Source: Ephydatia muelleri
Lineage: Eukaryota > Porifera > Demospongiae > Spongillida > Spongillidae
Length of the DNA stretch: 64,000 bases
Assembly (NCBI GenBank): GCA_013339895.1
Contig: JABACO010000005.1
Span: 8,248,888-8,312,887 of the forward strand
Direction of reading: 5' to 3'
This document shows, piece after piece, positions 1-11,560 of this stretch. Within the stretch, counting starts at the first letter, position 1, and each line of letters opens with the position of its first letter. A program made the position numbers and the translations under genes. The notes under the pieces were generated by a model. That model was not told where the DNA came from and searched no databases. It saw only the letters and a list, made by a program, of their open reading frames with translations.

Positions 1-630
1 AGCCGTTTCCCAGATTCCCCTCCGCCTGAAGAAAGAAGTGAAGTCAGCGATGTTCAGAACTTGAGCACTGGGAAAACAGAAGTTTTTTTACCAATGTTGT
101 GGAACCACTGTTGTTCAACAGTCAACATTTTTGAGCAGGAGCCCCTGGATGATTCCTTTTGATATTGCTTCTTTTCAGGAAGACTCAATGAGTAACTTGT
201 GAACAACCCTTCCTATGAATATCACAGTTGATGGTAGAATGTACGTGCTGGTGGGTTACACCCTGTATAAGGAAGGAGCATCTCATTTCACTGCTGCAGT
301 TTTGTGGAAAAATAAATGGTGGTTTTACGATGGGCTCTCTGGAACAGACCAAACACGAATGACACCTATGAAGGAAGCTTACATGTCTGGACACAAAGGT
401 TCTTATGTGATATATGTATTATTTTAGTGTTTCATCATGTATGTTATTTGCTTTGTGATCAATATATCAATAGTTAAATCATTATACTGTAAGTCATATC
501 AGTAACACTTGAAATAATAAAGTATTATCATCTGCGGCTGGACTAGATCCTTTGCTCCTGCTCCTGGTTTTAGGTAACAACTCCTGCTCCTGCTCCTTTC
601 TTCAGGCGGAGAGGAATCTGGGCAACGGCT
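1..630. mobile_element. DNA transposon or MITE with ~35-bp terminal inverted repeats
   Basis: Bases 1-30 are the reverse complement of 601-630 with two mismatches, and the match continues weakly for a further five bases (GAAAGA against GAAAGG). The two arms bracket a 570-bp body holding a small protein-coding fragment at 215-427. Both inner ends also carry short GGAGCAGGAGC-like repeats. The left end coincides with the window edge, so the true terminus and any target duplication on that side cannot be seen. The superfamily cannot be assigned from the ends alone. Confidence 0.6.
215..427 (+). pseudogene. C-terminal fragment of a ubiquitin-specific-protease-like (USP/UCH fold) protein
   Basis: A 70-residue frame contains, in order, YVLVGYTLYKEGASHFTAAV and WKNKWWFYDGLSG. 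This spacing resembles the C-terminal histidine box of USP-type cysteine peptidases, where a strand ending in hydrophobic residues is followed by G/S-H-F/Y-T-A and then W-x-x-x-D. No catalytic cysteine region is present, so it is only the last part of such a fold. It sits inside the TIR element at 1-630. It may be a captured host fragment or the remnant of a protein encoded by a larger relative of the element. The USP assignment rests on pattern only. Confidence 0.4.
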
Positions 631-1129
631 ACAGCATTAGTTGACACTGAAAAGTCCAGATAAACAAGGCCGTGCATAAATTAATGCAAGTTTTTTTTCC
701 ATTGGTCAGCAGTGAAACTGGTAAGGTCAGTCTTGCCATTGATATTAGAAGGAATGCAAAGTTATAATCGATAGGTAGGCACACAACTGCTTCAGAATCA
801 CATAACCGGCGTGGCAAACGGTGTTAGTGGCTCTACTCTCTAGCAAGGATTTTATACATCCGCAAGCAAGCGCCTCCCCCCCTCACCCTGCCCTTAATTC
901 CTTTCAGCCCCTCCACTTTTTATAACCGTCCTATCATACATGGCGTTATGCACGCGTACGTTTGTACCCGCTTCGCTGCATTGACTTCTTCGTGGCTAAG
1001 CGCAAGTCGCATGATCTAATTTTCAAATTGAGGTGATTTTATGCGAAGGAAATAGGATGTAGCACGCCAGTTGCATATAGACAAGAAGCAAATACGGCAG
1101 TGGAGGAAGCAGAAAGGTTGCATACAAAA

Positions 1130-2325
1130 AATAAATAACGATGGTTGTAGCAGGAAGAAACGGAAACGGTTACGTGGAGGAGGTCAAAAAGGCTGCTCAT
1201 TACAATGTAGAAAGTAGCCTTGCTGATTGGGTCCTTTTGCAGAGAGAAAACATGCATCTACGGGTCACACGGCAATCAATAGCGTTGCAGGGAAAACAGA
1301 TGATACAGGATCCGGATTTTCAAGCCAGTAGAGGTTGGATCGATCGTTTTATGCGTGATTGGGGTTTTACCATACACACGAGAACAACTGTCGGACAACT
1401 TTTGCCCTCGGATGTCTGCAGTAAATTAAGTGTTTGACTTTGTACTGCTGCAATAGCCAACATGGATGAAACTGCAATTTGGGCAGACATGCTGGACACA
1501 ACTGTGGAAAAATTCGAGCAACAAGTGTTCCTTTACTGACTAGAGGTCATGAAAAAGAACACATCACGGTCTGCTTAATTAAGTGCATTAGCCAGTGGGG
1601 AAAAACTTAAGCCATTCATTGTTTTTAAGGAGAAAAGATTCCCCAATGAGCTTCATAATATCCAAGGTGCCATCATTATGCTCTCTCCAAATGGTTGGAT
1701 GAACGAAACCTTGACTGCTGAATGGGTTAAGCAGATATGGGGACCACCATAAACCAATAAGCGAATGCTGGTTTGGGAAGTATATATAGTTATAAATACC
1801 ACATTTCTACATCTATGAAGAAAGCAGTGCAAAACACAAATACAATTATGGCTGTAGTTCCTGGGGCAGCACAAAACTGGTCCAACCAGCCAATGAGAGC
1901 AGGAATGCCCTCTTCAAGGCTGCATATCGCAAAGACACATGGCTGATCAGTGGGACCATGGAGGCGGACGCGTGGTGGCAAACTTACGTGCACCTTCAAA
2001 AGCACTTAGGGTTCAATGGGTTCTGGAAGCCTGGGACTCAATCAGGCCAGAAATAATTCATTCAAGTCATTTGAGGCATGTGGTATCACAACAAGTGACC
2101 CATCACTTATACATTGCGCCAAACAAGCTGCAGCCAATCCTCTCTACCATCAGCTGCAGCAATGGCATCAATCTAACGACACTGCACCAGGAGATGAGAC
2201 ATTTGATACAAATGACAGTGAGGAGGGCCAACAGTGCTAGCATTGGATAGAGAAGTTGTGGATTCCAATGAGTTTCAGGAAGAAAAGTTGACAGATTCTG
2301 ATGAAGTAGATGCCGATTAAAGGAA
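1130..2325 (+). pseudogene. pogo/Tigger-type (Tc1/mariner superfamily) transposase, frameshifted
   Basis: The frame at 1,141-1,437 contains a CENP-B/Tc5-type DNA-binding helix-turn-helix: LADWVLLQRENMHLRVTRQS, a DPDFQASRGWIDRFM segment and RTTVGQLLPSDV. After a frameshift near 1,430 the start of the DDE catalytic domain is readable as ANMDETAIWADM at about 1,458. The middle of the catalytic domain is broken by more shifts and stops. The C-terminal tail returns at 1,939-2,325, with the segment CGITTSDPSLIHCAKQ, an acidic stretch (DTNDSEEG, LTDSDEVDAD) and a stop. Acidic tails of this kind are usual in pogo-like transposases. No terminal repeats were found, so the element is old and dead. Confidence 0.8.
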
Positions 2326-2329
2326 ATTG

Positions 2330-2860
2330 TTGTCGTATGATGATTGTGTTGCAGTGATATCTATAGGAATACACATGTCTTCATCTATTAAACATAAATG
2401 GTTCCCTTTGAATACTAAATATGTAATACTAATCAAAAATATGGGCGGGACAAGAATACCACGTGATGATTAGTGACTCAACCTGCAAAAACACAAGATG
2501 CTACAGTACACAACATACACTTAGACAAAAATATAAAATATAGTTGCATTGAAATGAACCCTTTTGAAAATAAAACCACATCAGTGAGGAAAATGAGGGA
2601 GGCCAGCTCCATCACCATGCCATGTCCACTTCTCCATTTACCCTGGATCCACCCAAGCAAAGGTTTGTTGCACGTAAAATAGCAAAAGCCAATCTCGCAC
2701 GAACCCATCCCATTACTTCAGAATGTGACTTCTCCCACTCAATCGCAATTTGGTAACCACAGCGGCTTCATCAGGTGTTGTACATCATGACCCAAGACCC
2801 CATCTACAAGACTACAAAGGTGTAAATGAAGCACATCTTTCTTCAACAACTGCTGAGTAC
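2330..2860. other. No recognisable gene
   Basis: Short frames on both strands have no recognisable motifs. The minus strand may hold the eroded tail of the neighbouring LINE, but I cannot identify conserved residues in it. Confidence 0.4.
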
Positions 2861-2865
2861 TTTCT

Positions 2866-4046
2866 TTGTTCTGCCGAACGTCAATAGTGCGGCTAGCATA
2901 TAAGACAGGGCGTCAGTGTCTACGACACGAACCTCTAGCAATGCCGCAGTTTGTGGCTACCACACTCTTCGCGTATGCTGGATTCATCTGCGTTCTGTAC
3001 AATGGGTTTTCTTACAACATCTTTGTACACAATATCTGCCAAATCACTTGAGCATCTCGCACTTCATTATGGCGCTGGGTAACAAGGCCACCTTTTTACA
3101 ATCAAGAGCATGTTGGAAGCTGAATTCTTCTCCACCATCACAATTCGCTGGCGTTTTAAGAAGAGGCCGATGATAACGTAGTGAAAGTGCATCTCTAGTG
3201 ATGACAGCTGGCCAAAGGATAATGCATTACACAAAACTTCAAAGCAGGAATCACAATCTGGTACCACTCTTTGAAGGTAAGACCATTGGAATTGCATACT
3301 TTTTGAAAGAGCTGCAAATGCAGCCTGGGGATAAAATTCAGCTGCCTCAGCCAATTTGATTACTCCAGATGTCCATGTTGTAACTTTCTCCAAAACAAAA
3401 TCATGCACTTCATCTTTCTCCCCAACAAACCCTCCCAGGAACCGTGTCCTCTAACAATTTTTATTCCAAGTTCTCCAATAATGCCTTAGCTGCATCCTTT
3501 TCTGTGGCTCTAACAATCAACTGTTTTTTTTTGGTTCAGGGTAGTAGCCAAAATCTGGACCTATTTCGCATAATTTCTGGAACCAAACTTTCAAATTTGA
3601 AAGTTTGGCAGCACAAGCTGAATCATCAGCATACCAGTTATGTATCCACTTGTTCTTGTCTGTAAGATGTTTAATTAGTGGCATTACGGCAGAAGCATAC
3701 ATTAGCATTGAAAGTGGATCACCCTGAGCAACACCTTCCTTACTGAGAATCACTTCAGAACTGCCCTGTAAAAATAAGGACGCATAACTTCTATAGGTGC
3801 TAAATAAGAAGCGTGAGCATCTGGGCCATTGTACTCTAGCATTCCGTAGAGCTGCTGATCTATTGAGGGAATTAAAGGCATTCTTGGCATCAACTAACAT
3901 ACCCCCCATCCATCTCCTTTATGCTCATCATACAGCTCCCTCATGGCATGAACTGCACCTTCAATTTCTGCTCTCATCCAGAGCAAAGCTGATCTACTCC
4001 ACATAGGTCCTCAACATCAGTACCTGTAGCCAAAGCCATCACTTCT
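2866..4046 (-). pseudogene. Non-LTR retrotransposon (LINE) reverse transcriptase, 3' half, frameshifted
   Basis: Read on the minus strand from about 4,046, the protein runs through RAEIEGAVHAMRELYDEH, MLVDAKNAFNSLNR (RT motif A), GVAQGDPLSMLMYA (motif B) and WYADDSACAAK (motif C, the catalytic YADD). It ends that frame at 3,517. Two frameshifts between 3,520 and 3,420 separate it from the next part at 3,408-3,067, which contains FAALSKSMQFQWSYLQRVVP, typical of the thumb and connection region of this family. Weaker similarity continues to about 2,866. The 5' side stops abruptly at the pyrimidine tract. The same LINE family appears three more times at 50.87-52.9 kb. Confidence 0.85.
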
Positions 4047-4878
4047 CCACTCCCCCTCCTCCTCCCATACCCCCTCCTCCTCCCCTCCCCCTCCTCCTCC
4101 CCTCCCCCTCCTCCTCCCCTCCCCCTCCTCCTCTCCCCTCCCCCCCTCCTCCTCCTCCCCCTCCTCCTCCCCTCCCCGCCTCCTCCCCTCCCCCTCCTCC
4201 TCCCCCCCCTCCTCCTCCCCTCCCCCTCCTCCTCCCCTCCCCCTCCTCCTCCCCTCCCCCTCCTCCTCCCCTCCCCCTCCTCCTCCCCTCCCCCTCCTCC
4301 TCCCCTCCCCCTCCTCCTCCCCTCCCCCTCCTCCCTCCCCTCCCCTCCCCTCCCCTCCCCCTCCTCCCCCCCTCCCCCCCTCTCCCCTCCCCCTCCTCCT
4401 CCCCTCCCCTCCTCCTCCCCTCCCCCTCCTCCTCCCCTCCCCCTCCTCCTCCCCCTCCCCCTCCTCCTCCCCTCCCCCTCCTCCTCCCCTCCCCCTCCTC
4501 CTCCCCTCCCCCTCCTCCTCCCCTCCCCCTCCTCCTCCCCTCCCCCTCCTCCTCCCCTCCCCCTCCTCCTCCCTCTCCCCTCCCCCTCCTCCTCCCCTCC
4601 CCCTCCTCCTCCCCTCCCCCCTCCTCCTCCCCTCCCCCCCCCCTCCTCCTCCCCTCCTCCCTCCTCCTCCCTCCCCCTCCTCCTCCCCTCCCCTCCTCCT
4701 CCCCTCCCCCCTCCTCCCCTCCCCCTCCTCCTCCCTCTCCCCTCCTCCTCCCCTCCCCCTCCTCCCTCCTCCTCACTCCCCCTCCCCTCGCGCCTCCTCC
4801 CTCCACTCCCCCTCCTCCTCCCTCCCCCTCCCCCTCCTCCTCCACTCCCCCTCCCCCTCCCCTCCACTCCCCCTCCCT
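4047..4878 (+). repeat. ~830-bp pure polypyrimidine satellite, ~17-bp unit
   Basis: The plus strand is almost exclusively C and T, arranged as diverged copies of a 17-bp unit (CTCCTCCTCCCCTCCCC). The minus strand is therefore all purine. Long reading frames on the minus strand (Gly, Glu, Arg only) are by-products of this composition and are not genes. Such tracts can form triplex (H-DNA) structures, and the G-rich strand can form quadruplexes. The tract abuts the LINE frame at 4,046. Confidence 0.9.
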
Positions 4879-4880
4879 GG

Positions 4881-5740
4881 AAACAACCATGGCCAAATGA
4901 AGCTCAGGATACACAGCTATGGAGGTCATTGTGGAGGTGTGGCCTCCAGGCTGTTATGTGGATGTTGTGGACAGCTGTGTAGATTGGGTGAATGCATGTA
5001 TAATGCCTGTGTCATTTTTGAAAACATCGAAATACCCTTACTGCAAAATACAATCAAATGTTAATTACTCCTATTATTAACCTATGTTTCAGTTACTAAC
5101 CACACTAATAACTACTGCATACACCAATTATGTGTGGAAGACTCCTCCATCCCTGGCCATTTAGCATGTACTCCATGCACGATATCGTGTAGATGGCCGT
5201 AAACCAGTGATTTGTTACAACAGTTTCTGTGCCACCAGAGTTGCTGCTATCTTACAGCCTTCATGTAGGGGAGGGAAGCAGTGCATGATATGGCCTTCAA
5301 ACCACAGCATATACACTCACTCACTCACATGACCACCAACACATCACTAAATATACTCCGCATACAACCACGGCTACCAACACATAACAAAGTACACTCA
5401 GCATACAACCATATATGCTACCCACACACAAACTAAGTCCACTCAGAGTACAACAGCCTACCAGCTACATTTCAGCTCAATCAGAGAATTGGTTAAGTAT
5501 GGATTGAGGGGAAGTGATGGACAGGAGGTGATGAAGTGCATTTTGTTTGGTTTGGTTTCACAAAGAAAGGTTGGATGGGAAAGTTGTGGAAGGGATGGAT
5601 GTGGTGAGGAAGATGGAGTCAGTCGGGTTCAGAAGATGTAGACACCCTCAAAGCCGTGGTCATCAAGGACTGTGAAATGGCAAAGTAGTCAACTAAATGC
5701 TGTTACATCTCTCTAAGTGTGTCCATTTAGTTGTGGTTGC
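4881..5740. other. No recognisable gene; degenerate CA-rich repeats
   Basis: Positions 5,310-5,460 contain loose, diverged repeats around the phrase ACTCAGCATACAACCA. The rest shows no coding signal that I can recognise. Confidence 0.4.
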
Positions 5741-5918
5741 CCCTTGGCATTTGTACATGTGCCCATCCTCATCATTTGTTCCTTGGAGTTTCGTACATAA
5801 CCATTACAACATGTGTGTTGTGAGCTAGTCCATGTATGAGCTATTTGCTGTCTAATAAATCACACCTGCTCAGTTGCAAGGAAGCTGACTGTTCTTTTTG
5901 TGTTAAAAAAAAAAATGG

Positions 5919-6262
5919 CCACTGTGAGGGATGTGTGTGTGTCCTCTGGTCCCAGTGTGAGGGATGTGTTGTGTGTCCACTGGTCCCAGTGTGAGGGATG
6001 TGTTGTGTGTCCTCTGGTCCCAGTGTGAGGGATGTGTTGTGTGTCCTCTGGTCCCAGTATGAGGGATGTGTTGTGTGTCCTCTGGTCCCAGTGTGAGGGA
6101 TATGTTGTGTGTCCTCTGGTCCCAGTGTGAGGGATGTGTTGTGTGTCCTCTGGTCCCAGTGTGAGGGATGTATTGTGTGTCCACTGGTCCCAGTGTGAGG
6201 GATGTGTTGTGTGTCCTCTGATCCCAGTTGTGAGGGATGTGTTGTGTGTCCTCTGATCCCGG
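5919..6262 (+). repeat. 34-bp minisatellite, about 10 units
   Basis: The unit reads approximately AGTGTGAGGGATGTGTTGTG followed by TGTCCTCTGGTCCC, repeated about ten times with few changes. Because 34 is not a multiple of three, all three minus-strand frames stay open and encode rotated versions of the same peptide. These long overlapping frames are not evidence of a gene. Confidence 0.9.
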
Positions 6263-6269
6263 AAGAAGT

Positions 6270-6400
6270 CGAATGGTGTGTGTATGTGTGTGTGTGTGTG
6301 TGTGGTGTGTATGTGTGTGCTTGTGTGTGTGTGTGTGTGCACTGTGTGCATGTGTGGGAGTGTGTATGTGCATGTGTATGTGTGTGTGGACGGTACATGT
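6270..6400 (+). repeat. TG-rich microsatellite
   Basis: An interrupted (TG)n tract with TATG and CATG interruptions. It directly follows the 34-bp minisatellite. Confidence 0.9.
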
Positions 6401-7119
6401 ATGCTTGAACAAACGTATGGTTCAATGCACTGTACCATATGCAATGTATGCTGTGTTGGGTGTTGTAATGGCTGTCATGTGTGCAAGTAGCCTCTAGGTG
6501 TGTGAGGAGAGATGTATGTAGTCACTCTATATGCAAGTATTATCATCATTTGTTCCTTGGATTTTGTACATAACCTTTACAACATGTGTTGTGAGCTGGT
6601 CTCTCTTGTATGTGTCATTTTGTTGTCGAATAAATCACACCTGTTCAGTTGCAAGGAAATTGACTGTTCTTGATCAATTTTTAATATTTGAAGTTAGGTA
6701 TTCAACTGTTTAAGACATTTGTACTATTTGCTTAATCAGAGCCATCTAAGAGCACAATAGTAACTGACTTCTATATAAAGCTATACATTTTAAACCTGTC
6801 TATTGATTCATGGACACCCTGTAAATAATGTGTGTGTGTGTGTGTGCAGTTGTGTGTGGTATATTGGACAAAGGCATCTCAAATCTACCACATCTCATCA
6901 CACCCACACAAATGCATCACTTTCCATAACCATCTGCACACCTTTTTTAACGAAAGTTCCTTAAGGGTGTGTCCGTTGAAACATACTTGGCAATACCGAA
7001 CTGTGTAGGGATGTCTGCACTCAATTCCGTCGTCTGGTGTGTCTCACCATCTGGTAAGGTGGAGGTGGAGAGAGAGGGAGGTGATGGAGAGAGAGGAAGT
7101 GAACTTTGTGAACTTGGTG

Positions 7120-8260
7120 TAGGGTGTGTAACCGGTTATCAGGTTATTCGGGTTATTCGGATATTCGCAAAAACCTATCCGTTCGGATACCAACTTAGCA
7201 TTACTCGGAAAAATCGATTAGTGAATTTTATCTATTCGAAATAACCGGTTTGTTTCTCCATTCGGAGGTACTCAGGTATTCGTCGCCAGCATCGACAATT
7301 CGCCCATTATTCGAATACCATTTTATACCGATATCCGGATATGATTTCTAATTAGAGCTATATATATTACTACACTGTTGTTTTTACTATTTATACATAC
7401 ATAAAGACATCGGAAGCAATCAATAATTGAGTAAATAGATAGTAATATAATACAAAATATTTAATGTGCGTCAATTGGGATACAATATATACAGCGTCAC
7501 TAGCTCAGTGCTGTTATCGTCGTCTTCAAGTAACTAAGTTCATTAGTACATGCCACGAGTTGTGGTTATATGTAGTAGCAATAAATTTATGTACCAGTAC
7601 TAGTATTGCATTGTTTTATTGTACAGTGGTACGAATGAACATATCTGAGTACTGCACTAGCGAGTGAAATAAAAGACAGACTTCTCACCCAAATCAAGTA
7701 AGTATGCGCGCTATGTGGAGGAATTAGAGAGCATTACGCAATCGTACTAATGGCATATGCATTTAGCGAGAACGGGAATGGAGTGTTGTGGGATGATTGT
7801 AAGTGGCGTACGTGATTGTAGGTGATGTGGGGTGAGTTTATAATTGTGATGTCTGGTCTCAGTGGTTAGGGTTGGATGGTTAGGTTTACATTACTATATA
7901 TTGATATGAACAAGAGCATGGTAAAGACATACAACTATTTGGCAAACACATGCTACTGTAGACCTTTGTGTCTCTGTGTTTTAAGCTGACATGCATAGCT
8001 CTAGTTTGAGTGCAAGACCAGGTGGATTTCTGTGCAGACATAAATTATCTTCTCAGTGTGCACTCCACAAGCACCATAACCTGAATAACCTAGGTATTCG
8101 GCAGGAAATTGGAAAAACCTATTCGGAAAATCGATTTTTTTTTTTTTAAACTATTCGGAAAAATCGATTTCAGATCCACAATAACCTGAAAAATCGATTA
8201 GTGTTTTAAAAGTATTCGGAAAAATCGATTTTCATTATGCAGGGGAGGTTACACACCCTA
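7120..8260. mobile_element. Non-autonomous hAT element with 8-bp target duplication
   Basis: The element starts TAGGGTGTGTAACC at 7,120 and ends GGTTACACACCCTA at 8,260, a 14-bp inverted pair with at most one mismatch. It is flanked by a perfect 8-bp duplication, ACTTGGTG (7,112-7,119 and 8,261-8,268). An 8-bp duplication with short TIRs is the signature of hAT insertion. Subterminal regions at both ends are packed with TATTCGG and AAAATCGATT motifs, probable transposase-binding sites. The interior has no recognisable transposase, so the copy depends on a protein supplied elsewhere. Confidence 0.85.
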
Positions 8261-8268
8261 ACTTGGTG

Positions 8269-9545
8269 AACTTCATGCTTGGCAGGGCGATAACCTAGAG
8301 GACATGCAGACAACTGTTAGTATGAACTTTAGTAGAGTGTGATACGCTAGACACGTTGAAAGTTTTCTTGCAGAAACATTCATGCTATCTTTAGTGGGTG
8401 CAGCTGGTACATGGCCATAAATTGAGGACATGAGTGATATGTAAGGTTACAATAGTGATTTGCAACAATTCTGATAAGTTCTTTTATGATTTTTATCATG
8501 TTTCAATACAACATTTTATCAATTCAAATCAATTAAGTAAAATTAATGTTTCCAAATTGAATTCCAAACAGGTATCATATTTACTAAAAACAGGTGTGAT
8601 TATTATATGCGTGTGTCATGAAAAGAACATAAAGCTTCTATTAGATAAATTCAAGACAAAACATTGAACTTCAACGCAAATTTTGCGCGCATGCGTCACT
8701 TTGCTGTATCGTCTGCTCACGAGACTTCTGCTCACATGCACAAGTCTTATTTAATTACCTGCACACGAGAACATTTAAAAACAGGTAATGGTCAAACGGC
8801 ATGCATAATATTGTGTGCCGAATCCGTTTCTGCAGCGAGTGTGGCACAACGATACTACTACGGTACGCCCACGCTTATTTGGATTGATGCAGCGCAAGTG
8901 CGCGAATTAATGCCGGACTAGTGTAAATAACAACAGGTTGTTTGTTCTTGCTGAAACTCTATCAAAACCACATAAGCATGCGCAATTGTTTTATAGTTTC
9001 CAAGCTTGCAGTAATTTCGTGTATTCTCACGCGGCACAATAGTGAAACTAATCATGATAACCGATTGAGTATATCGTCACTACATCAGGCGGGGAATGAG
9101 AATGTAGTGGAGACTATTTTAAGTTGCTAACGTTTCGTTGGCGTAATTTCAGCTAAAGCGTTGGAATTCAGCTATCAAACAGTACGCTGTTCTAAATTAT
9201 TTTCCCATCTGAATCATTATTAATGTGCTGGCGCAATTTGCATGGTCATATCAGCAATGTTACTCCATTAATGTAAGTAACATGTGTGTATTCATGTACA
9301 TGCAATTGTGCATGAGTAGTGGATCATCACACAGCTAGTATATAGCACTGAACAACGCACACGTTTATTGATTGCATATTCACCTTTGGATATACGCAGT
9401 GTGCTTTGTAATAGTTTCTTTGCTTATCATGTTTGTGTTATTTTGGGGGTGCGTTTGGATGCAGTACATCAGCCCCATCGAATTCAAGCCTTGTACACGG
9501 TACGCGACTCATAATGTGTGTGCAATGCATATTATTGGTGTTGAT
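8269..9545. other. No clear gene; end resembles 58.8 kb
   Basis: Small frames (for example 8,664-8,921 and 8,942-9,130) have no recognisable motifs. From about 9,420 to the gap the sequence is a diverged copy of 58,816-58,950. Both share TTTGTGTTATTTTGGGG, GTACATCAGCC, GCGACTCA and GTGTGCAAT. The gap therefore probably lies inside another copy of that repeat. Confidence 0.5.
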
Positions 9546-9645
9546 NNNNNNNNNNNNNNNNNNNNNNNNNNNNNNNNNNNNNNNNNNNNNNNNNNNNNNN
9601 NNNNNNNNNNNNNNNNNNNNNNNNNNNNNNNNNNNNNNNNNNNNN
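9546..9645. other. Assembly gap of 100 N
   Basis: One hundred undetermined bases, a conventional placeholder length. The true size is unknown. Confidence 1.
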
Positions 9646-9759
9646 TAGTCAGTTGCTGAAAGCACCAAAAGCTTCAAACCTTCTGTGCAACCAGTTACTA
9701 CGAATAATGCATAGGAGTCTGAGGCAAGTACTGGTATTCTTAGGTACAAACGTTTTAAT

Positions 9760-11560
9760 GCACGTTCCTAAAATAATAAATCGTTGTCCTTATCCTTTCT
9801 TCTCTCTACTTCTGATTTTTCTGACTGCATCCCTGTCTCCTTGTTGTTGTCAAATTCTTCATATCTAATGCATAGAAATGATAGACCTGATAGATATGGG
9901 GCGCTGCCATTTTGTTATAAACAGCAAATATCTGTTGTCTTTGTTGACACATCTCATCCTTTTGAACATCTTGAGTGCTGATAATTGATGTGCTTTTTCC
10001 CAAACACCATTGTTATTGCTGTATATGTTTATATCATTCACCTCAATTTTCTACCTCAGTTTTGTGCACTGATAATTTAAGCTCTTTTCTTTATTTCTAA
10101 TCTCATTCTAATATCCCTGTATTTTTTCTGGGTGACTTCAACTACCCTGATATAGATTGATGCATTTCAATTGACATGGGTAACCCTGCTCATGACAAGT
10201 TCCTCATCTACATCTTGCGAAATGGACTTTCGCAACTTGTACAAAAAGTAACAAAGGGATCTTAGTAAGTATTATTGACTATTCCCTTCACTTCATCCAG
10301 CGACCACTCTTCAATTGAATTCTCTGTACTCTCTGCTGCAATACCTGTTACTTCTTCCTGTCAGAGTTTCTGTGATTTAAACTATTAGTTGCATCGACTC
10401 TTTTGTGTGGTCCCTGCTTGAACATCATTGTTCATCCATTGTGGCATGTTCTTTCAAATATGCAATCTGACATTATTTCACATTAACAACCCGCTCTACT
10501 TTCTTCCAAACGTGTTCATTACCCTAGACATATTTGCTCGTTACTTTCAATGAAGAGAGATTGACAATTCTGTATGTTATCGTGCTATTTCTAGAGAATA
10601 TGATAGTGCTGTAATGGCATATATGACACGAAATGAAAATTATTATCAACAGTAAAATACCTTTTAGGTTTTATCCATGTGCTTAGTCCCTATTCAACCC
10701 AATTATTTCTATCCCTCCATTATTGAAAACGTGTATGATCTAAATTTTCCCATTCACCTGACAGTTTTTCTGCCTTCTTCCTCAAATCAATTGCTAATGC
10801 TGTCGCTACCCCTTTATCTATTTTGTTTAATCTCTCTTTCAGCAAAGGCTGTGTACTTTCTGACTGGAAAATTGCTCATGTTTGTCCGGTTTATAAAAAC
10901 AGGTGATAGTTCTCTCCCTTCAAACAATAGACATATATTACTCACTAGTATTATCTCTAAAGTCATGGAGGCTATTATTGTAAAATCTATTATGTCCTTC
11001 CTGTCCACCCACCACCTTATCTTATTGTAAAATCATTATGTCCTTCCTGTCCACCCACCACCTTATCAGTACGGATTTTTGGCTAGGCATTCACCTGCAA
11101 CTCAGCTGTTAGAGTAGTCTCTGTTTGCTGACTTTGTAAGGCATTTGACTCCGTCTCTCAAGCTGGGTGCTTACGGTCTCAATTCTCAACTTTTAAATTG
11201 GCTTGCAACTTTTCTTAGTAATCTCTCTCAATGTGTTAATATTGATGATGAAATTTCCGGTTTTTTGGAGTGCATCGCAAGGCTCTGTACTTGGCCCCCT
11301 ATTATTTCTCCTCTATATTAATGATCTTTCCAAACTGCCCTATTAGTGTTAAAGTTTATGCAGATGATACAAAAACTCTATTATGCTTGCAGTAACTCTG
11401 AGTTTATTGCATTGATTGGTTCCTGAAACTATCTGTCTCTCTGATGTTACCCCTTTCTCTGAGAGTTTATTGCATTGAATGGTCCCTGAAACTATCAGTT
11501 TCTCTCCGCAAAACTAATGTATTCTCTTTTGGCCGTCTAAGCCTTCAATCTGCTCCATAC
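9760..11560 (+). pseudogene. LINE with endonuclease and reverse transcriptase (CR1/Jockey-like), heavily degenerate
   Basis: The plus strand gives endonuclease fragments: SNSSYLMHRNDRPDRYG at about 9,860, where RNDR is the usual block, and LGDFNYPDID at about 10,131. Reverse transcriptase fragments follow. The segment SSLPSNNRHILLTSIISKVM (about 10,910) matches the fingers block; ASQGSVLGPLLFLLYINDLS (11,270) is motif B; VYADDTK (11,353) holds the catalytic YADD box. Many stops and shifts separate them. Two small tandem duplications (10,980-11,070 and about 11,400-11,510) have added more damage. The family differs from the LINE at 3 kb. Confidence 0.75.

Larger units (their letters stand above)
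5750..6670 (+). repeat. ~130-bp direct duplication flanking a minisatellite
   Basis: Positions 5,764-5,902 and 6,541-6,674 are direct copies that share CATTTGTTCCTTGGA, TACAACATGTG, GTGTTGTGAGCT and the AATAAATCACACCTG segment, followed by CAGTTGCAAGGAA and GACTGTTCTT. The first copy is followed by the 34-bp minisatellite and a TG microsatellite, so the array seems to have grown between the two copies. Each copy carries an AATAAA. Confidence 0.75.

Noticed and set aside
3974-4929. Two ~297-residue Gly/Glu/Arg frames on the minus strand
   Set aside because: They are produced entirely by the purine strand of the 17-bp satellite, which contains no T on that strand and so cannot form stop codons.
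5841-6444. Three overlapping ~190-residue His/Thr-rich frames on the minus strand
   Set aside because: They translate the 34-bp minisatellite and the TG tract. All three frames stay open because of the repeat, and no splice or start context supports a gene.
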